In this document: positions 5,581-6,627 of the stretch, in pieces | Position numbering within the stretch: the first letter of the stretch is position 1 | Layout of the letters: every line of letters starts with the position of its first letter | Assembly: GCA_024638355.1 (NCBI GenBank) | Contig: JAHEKO010000216.1 | Location: 1-6,627 of the forward strand | DNA length: 6,627 bases | Reading direction: 5' to 3' | From: Acidobacteriota bacterium | Lineage (GTDB): Bacteria; Acidobacteriota; Thermoanaerobaculia; Multivoradales; JAHEKO01 | Program-made: the position numbers and the translations under genes | The notes under the pieces: model-generated | Seen by the model: the letters and a program-made list of their open reading frames with translations, nothing else | Database searches by the model: none | What the model was told of the DNA's origin: nothing

Positions 5581-6627
5581 CGCGACCCGCGGGCCGGGCT
5601 CCCGGCGCCGCGCCTTCGAGGCCGGCCTCGCCCGGTGGCCTCTGCTCGCCGCGGCCTGGTCGCTTCACTGCGGGCTGCTGCTCTACGCCTTCTTCTCCCG
5701 CTTCCCGATCGCCAAGCTGGGGGTGATGGAGAGCCTGCTGGTGCCGGTGGGGCTGATCGCCCTGGCCGGCCTCGAGGTGGCCTTGCTGGTGGCGCTCTGG
5801 GCCGCGGTGGAAGCGCTCGAGCCGCGAGGCGCGGCGGCCGCGACGATCGACCTGGTCCAGGCGCTCGGGGTCGCTCTCCTCCTGATGACGCTGGTGGCCT
5901 CGACGCTCAAGTTCCTCGCCACCAGCGTTCACCTGAAGAGCACCGATCTCTGGTTCGCCTACGCCAATCTGCGCCAGATCCTCCAGGAGGCCCAGCTCGC
6001 CGAGGCGCTGGCCCTCACCGCCCTGCCGGCGGGCGCGCTGCTCGTGGCGTTGGGGCTCTGGCTCGGACTGCGGCGCCACCGGCGCCGGCCCGGCAGGCTC
6101 GGCCGGGGCCGGTTCGCCGTCGGCGCGGCGGCCTCGGCCCTGCTCCTGCTGATCGCCGCCGGCGCGTCGATCGTTCTGCCGCAGGTCCTCGCGGGGGTCG
6201 TACCCGAGGGACACTGGGCGGTACTCCAACGGTCGCACACCCGCTTCTTCCAGGTCGGCGAGGCGCCGGTGGCGAGCGGCGCCGACCGCTGGATCGAACC
6301 CTACGAGCCCGGCGCCGAGTCGACAGCCTCCAACCGCCGGCTGAACGTGGTGCTGGTGATGCTCGAGTCGGTGCCGTGGAAACGGACGTTCCTGAGCGGC
6401 GATCAGCGGACCGGCGTCACGCCCAACCTCGAGCGGTTGGCCGGCGAGTCGGTGATCTTCGACCGCGCCTACGCGCTCTCGGCGCACTCCGACTACGCGC
6501 AGATGGGCATCCTCTCATCGCTCCACCCACGCAAGTACGAGCGCCACGACTACTACATCGACATCGAGTACCCGCGGACCCTCATCTGGGACGCGCTCAA
6601 GGCCGCCGACTACGCCACCGGCCTCTT
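5564..6627 (+). CDS. LtaS-like membrane sulfatase/phosphoglycerol transferase, N-terminal part (runs off right edge)
   Basis: The first 354 residues are present. Five hydrophobic spans (about 26-46, 57-80, 98-119, 147-167 and 186-211) precede an extracytoplasmic catalytic domain, the topology of lipoteichoic acid synthase and related enzymes. The domain opens with LNVVLVMLES (260-269), where E268 fits the metal-binding Glu used by LtaS-type enzymes in place of the Asp of arylsulfatases. TPNLERLAGESVIFDRAY (285-302) is the standard follow-on motif. In SAHSDYAQMGILSSLHP (306-322), S309 aligns with the catalytic Thr/Cys position by its distance to the following LSS. The rest of the active site is beyond the window. 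Such enzymes usually move phosphoglycerol or phosphoethanolamine from a phospholipid to a glycan. A true sulfatase is less likely with this membrane architecture. The ATG at 5564 overlaps the GT-C gene by 17 bases in another frame. No strong ribosome-binding site is seen, so coupling is probable. Confidence 0.82.
   Translation, partial: MSTTTDATRGPGSRRRAFEAGLARWPLLAAAWSLHCGLLLYAFFSRFPIAKLGVMESLLVPVGLIALAGLEVALLVALWAAVEALEPRGAAAATIDLVQALGVALLLMTLVASTLKFLATSVHLKSTDLWFAYANLRQILQEAQLAEALALTALPAGALLVALGLWLGLRRHRRRPGRLGRGRFAVGAAASALLLLIAAGASIVLPQVLAGVVPEGHWAVLQRSHTRFFQVGEAPVASGADRWIEPYEPGAESTASNRRLNVVLVMLESVPWKRTFLSGDQRTGVTPNLERLAGESVIFDRAYALSAHSDYAQMGILSSLHPRKYERHDYYIDIEYPRTLIWDALKAADYATGL

Noticed and set aside
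5201..6487. A 428-codon minus-strand open frame opposite the GT-C and LtaS-like genes.
   Set aside because: It has the same low-complexity Arg/Gly/Glu composition and no motifs. The plus strand carries convincing membrane spans and catalytic motifs.

Overview
The window is very GC-rich DNA with strongly G/C-biased third codon positions and almost no non-coding sequence. It carries seven protein genes. One runs leftwards and is cut by the left edge. Six run rightwards, and the last is cut by the right edge. I see no tRNA, rRNA, CRISPR array or insertion sequence. Gene content and base composition suggest a high-GC free-living bacterium. Acidobacteriota (for example Thermoanaerobaculia-like) is my best guess, but other high-GC phyla fit too, and nothing here fixes the taxonomy.

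Layout. Positions 836 to 1 (minus strand) encode the N-terminal 278 residues of a YfhO-like polytopic membrane protein. A 25-base, relatively A/T-rich spacer (837-861) separates it from the divergent rightward cluster. That cluster runs as follows: a UbiA-fold decaprenyl-phosphate phosphoribosyltransferase-like enzyme (862-1731); a soluble family 2 glycosyltransferase of the polyprenyl-phosphate-hexose synthase type (1746-2447); a small DUF2304-like membrane protein (2492-2899); a second family 2 glycosyltransferase with a hydrophobic C-terminal part (2909-3913); a multi-membrane-span GT-C-type glycosyltransferase with a soluble C-terminal domain (3910-5580); and the start of an LtaS-like membrane sulfatase/phosphotransferase (5564 to the right edge). 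Gaps in the cluster are 14, 44 and 9 bases, followed by overlaps of 4 and 17 bases, so it reads as one operon.

How the genes may work together. The first two enzymes are of types that load sugars onto polyprenyl phosphate at the cytoplasmic face. GT-C enzymes use such lipid-linked sugars on the outer face of the membrane. LtaS-like enzymes attach phosphoglycerol or a similar phospho-group to glycans outside the membrane. The simplest inference is a cell-envelope glycan assembly and decoration operon that uses a pentose-phosphate lipid donor. The sugar, acceptor and final polymer cannot be read from this sequence, and the enzymes that would convert polyprenyl-phospho-ribose-5-phosphate to an arabinose or ribose donor are not in the window.

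Two non-coding elements stand out. One is the compact divergent promoter region, where the rightward gene may be translated from a leaderless transcript. The other is a strong GC-rich hairpin that fills the 2448-2489 gap and could cover the ribosome-binding region of the DUF2304 gene.
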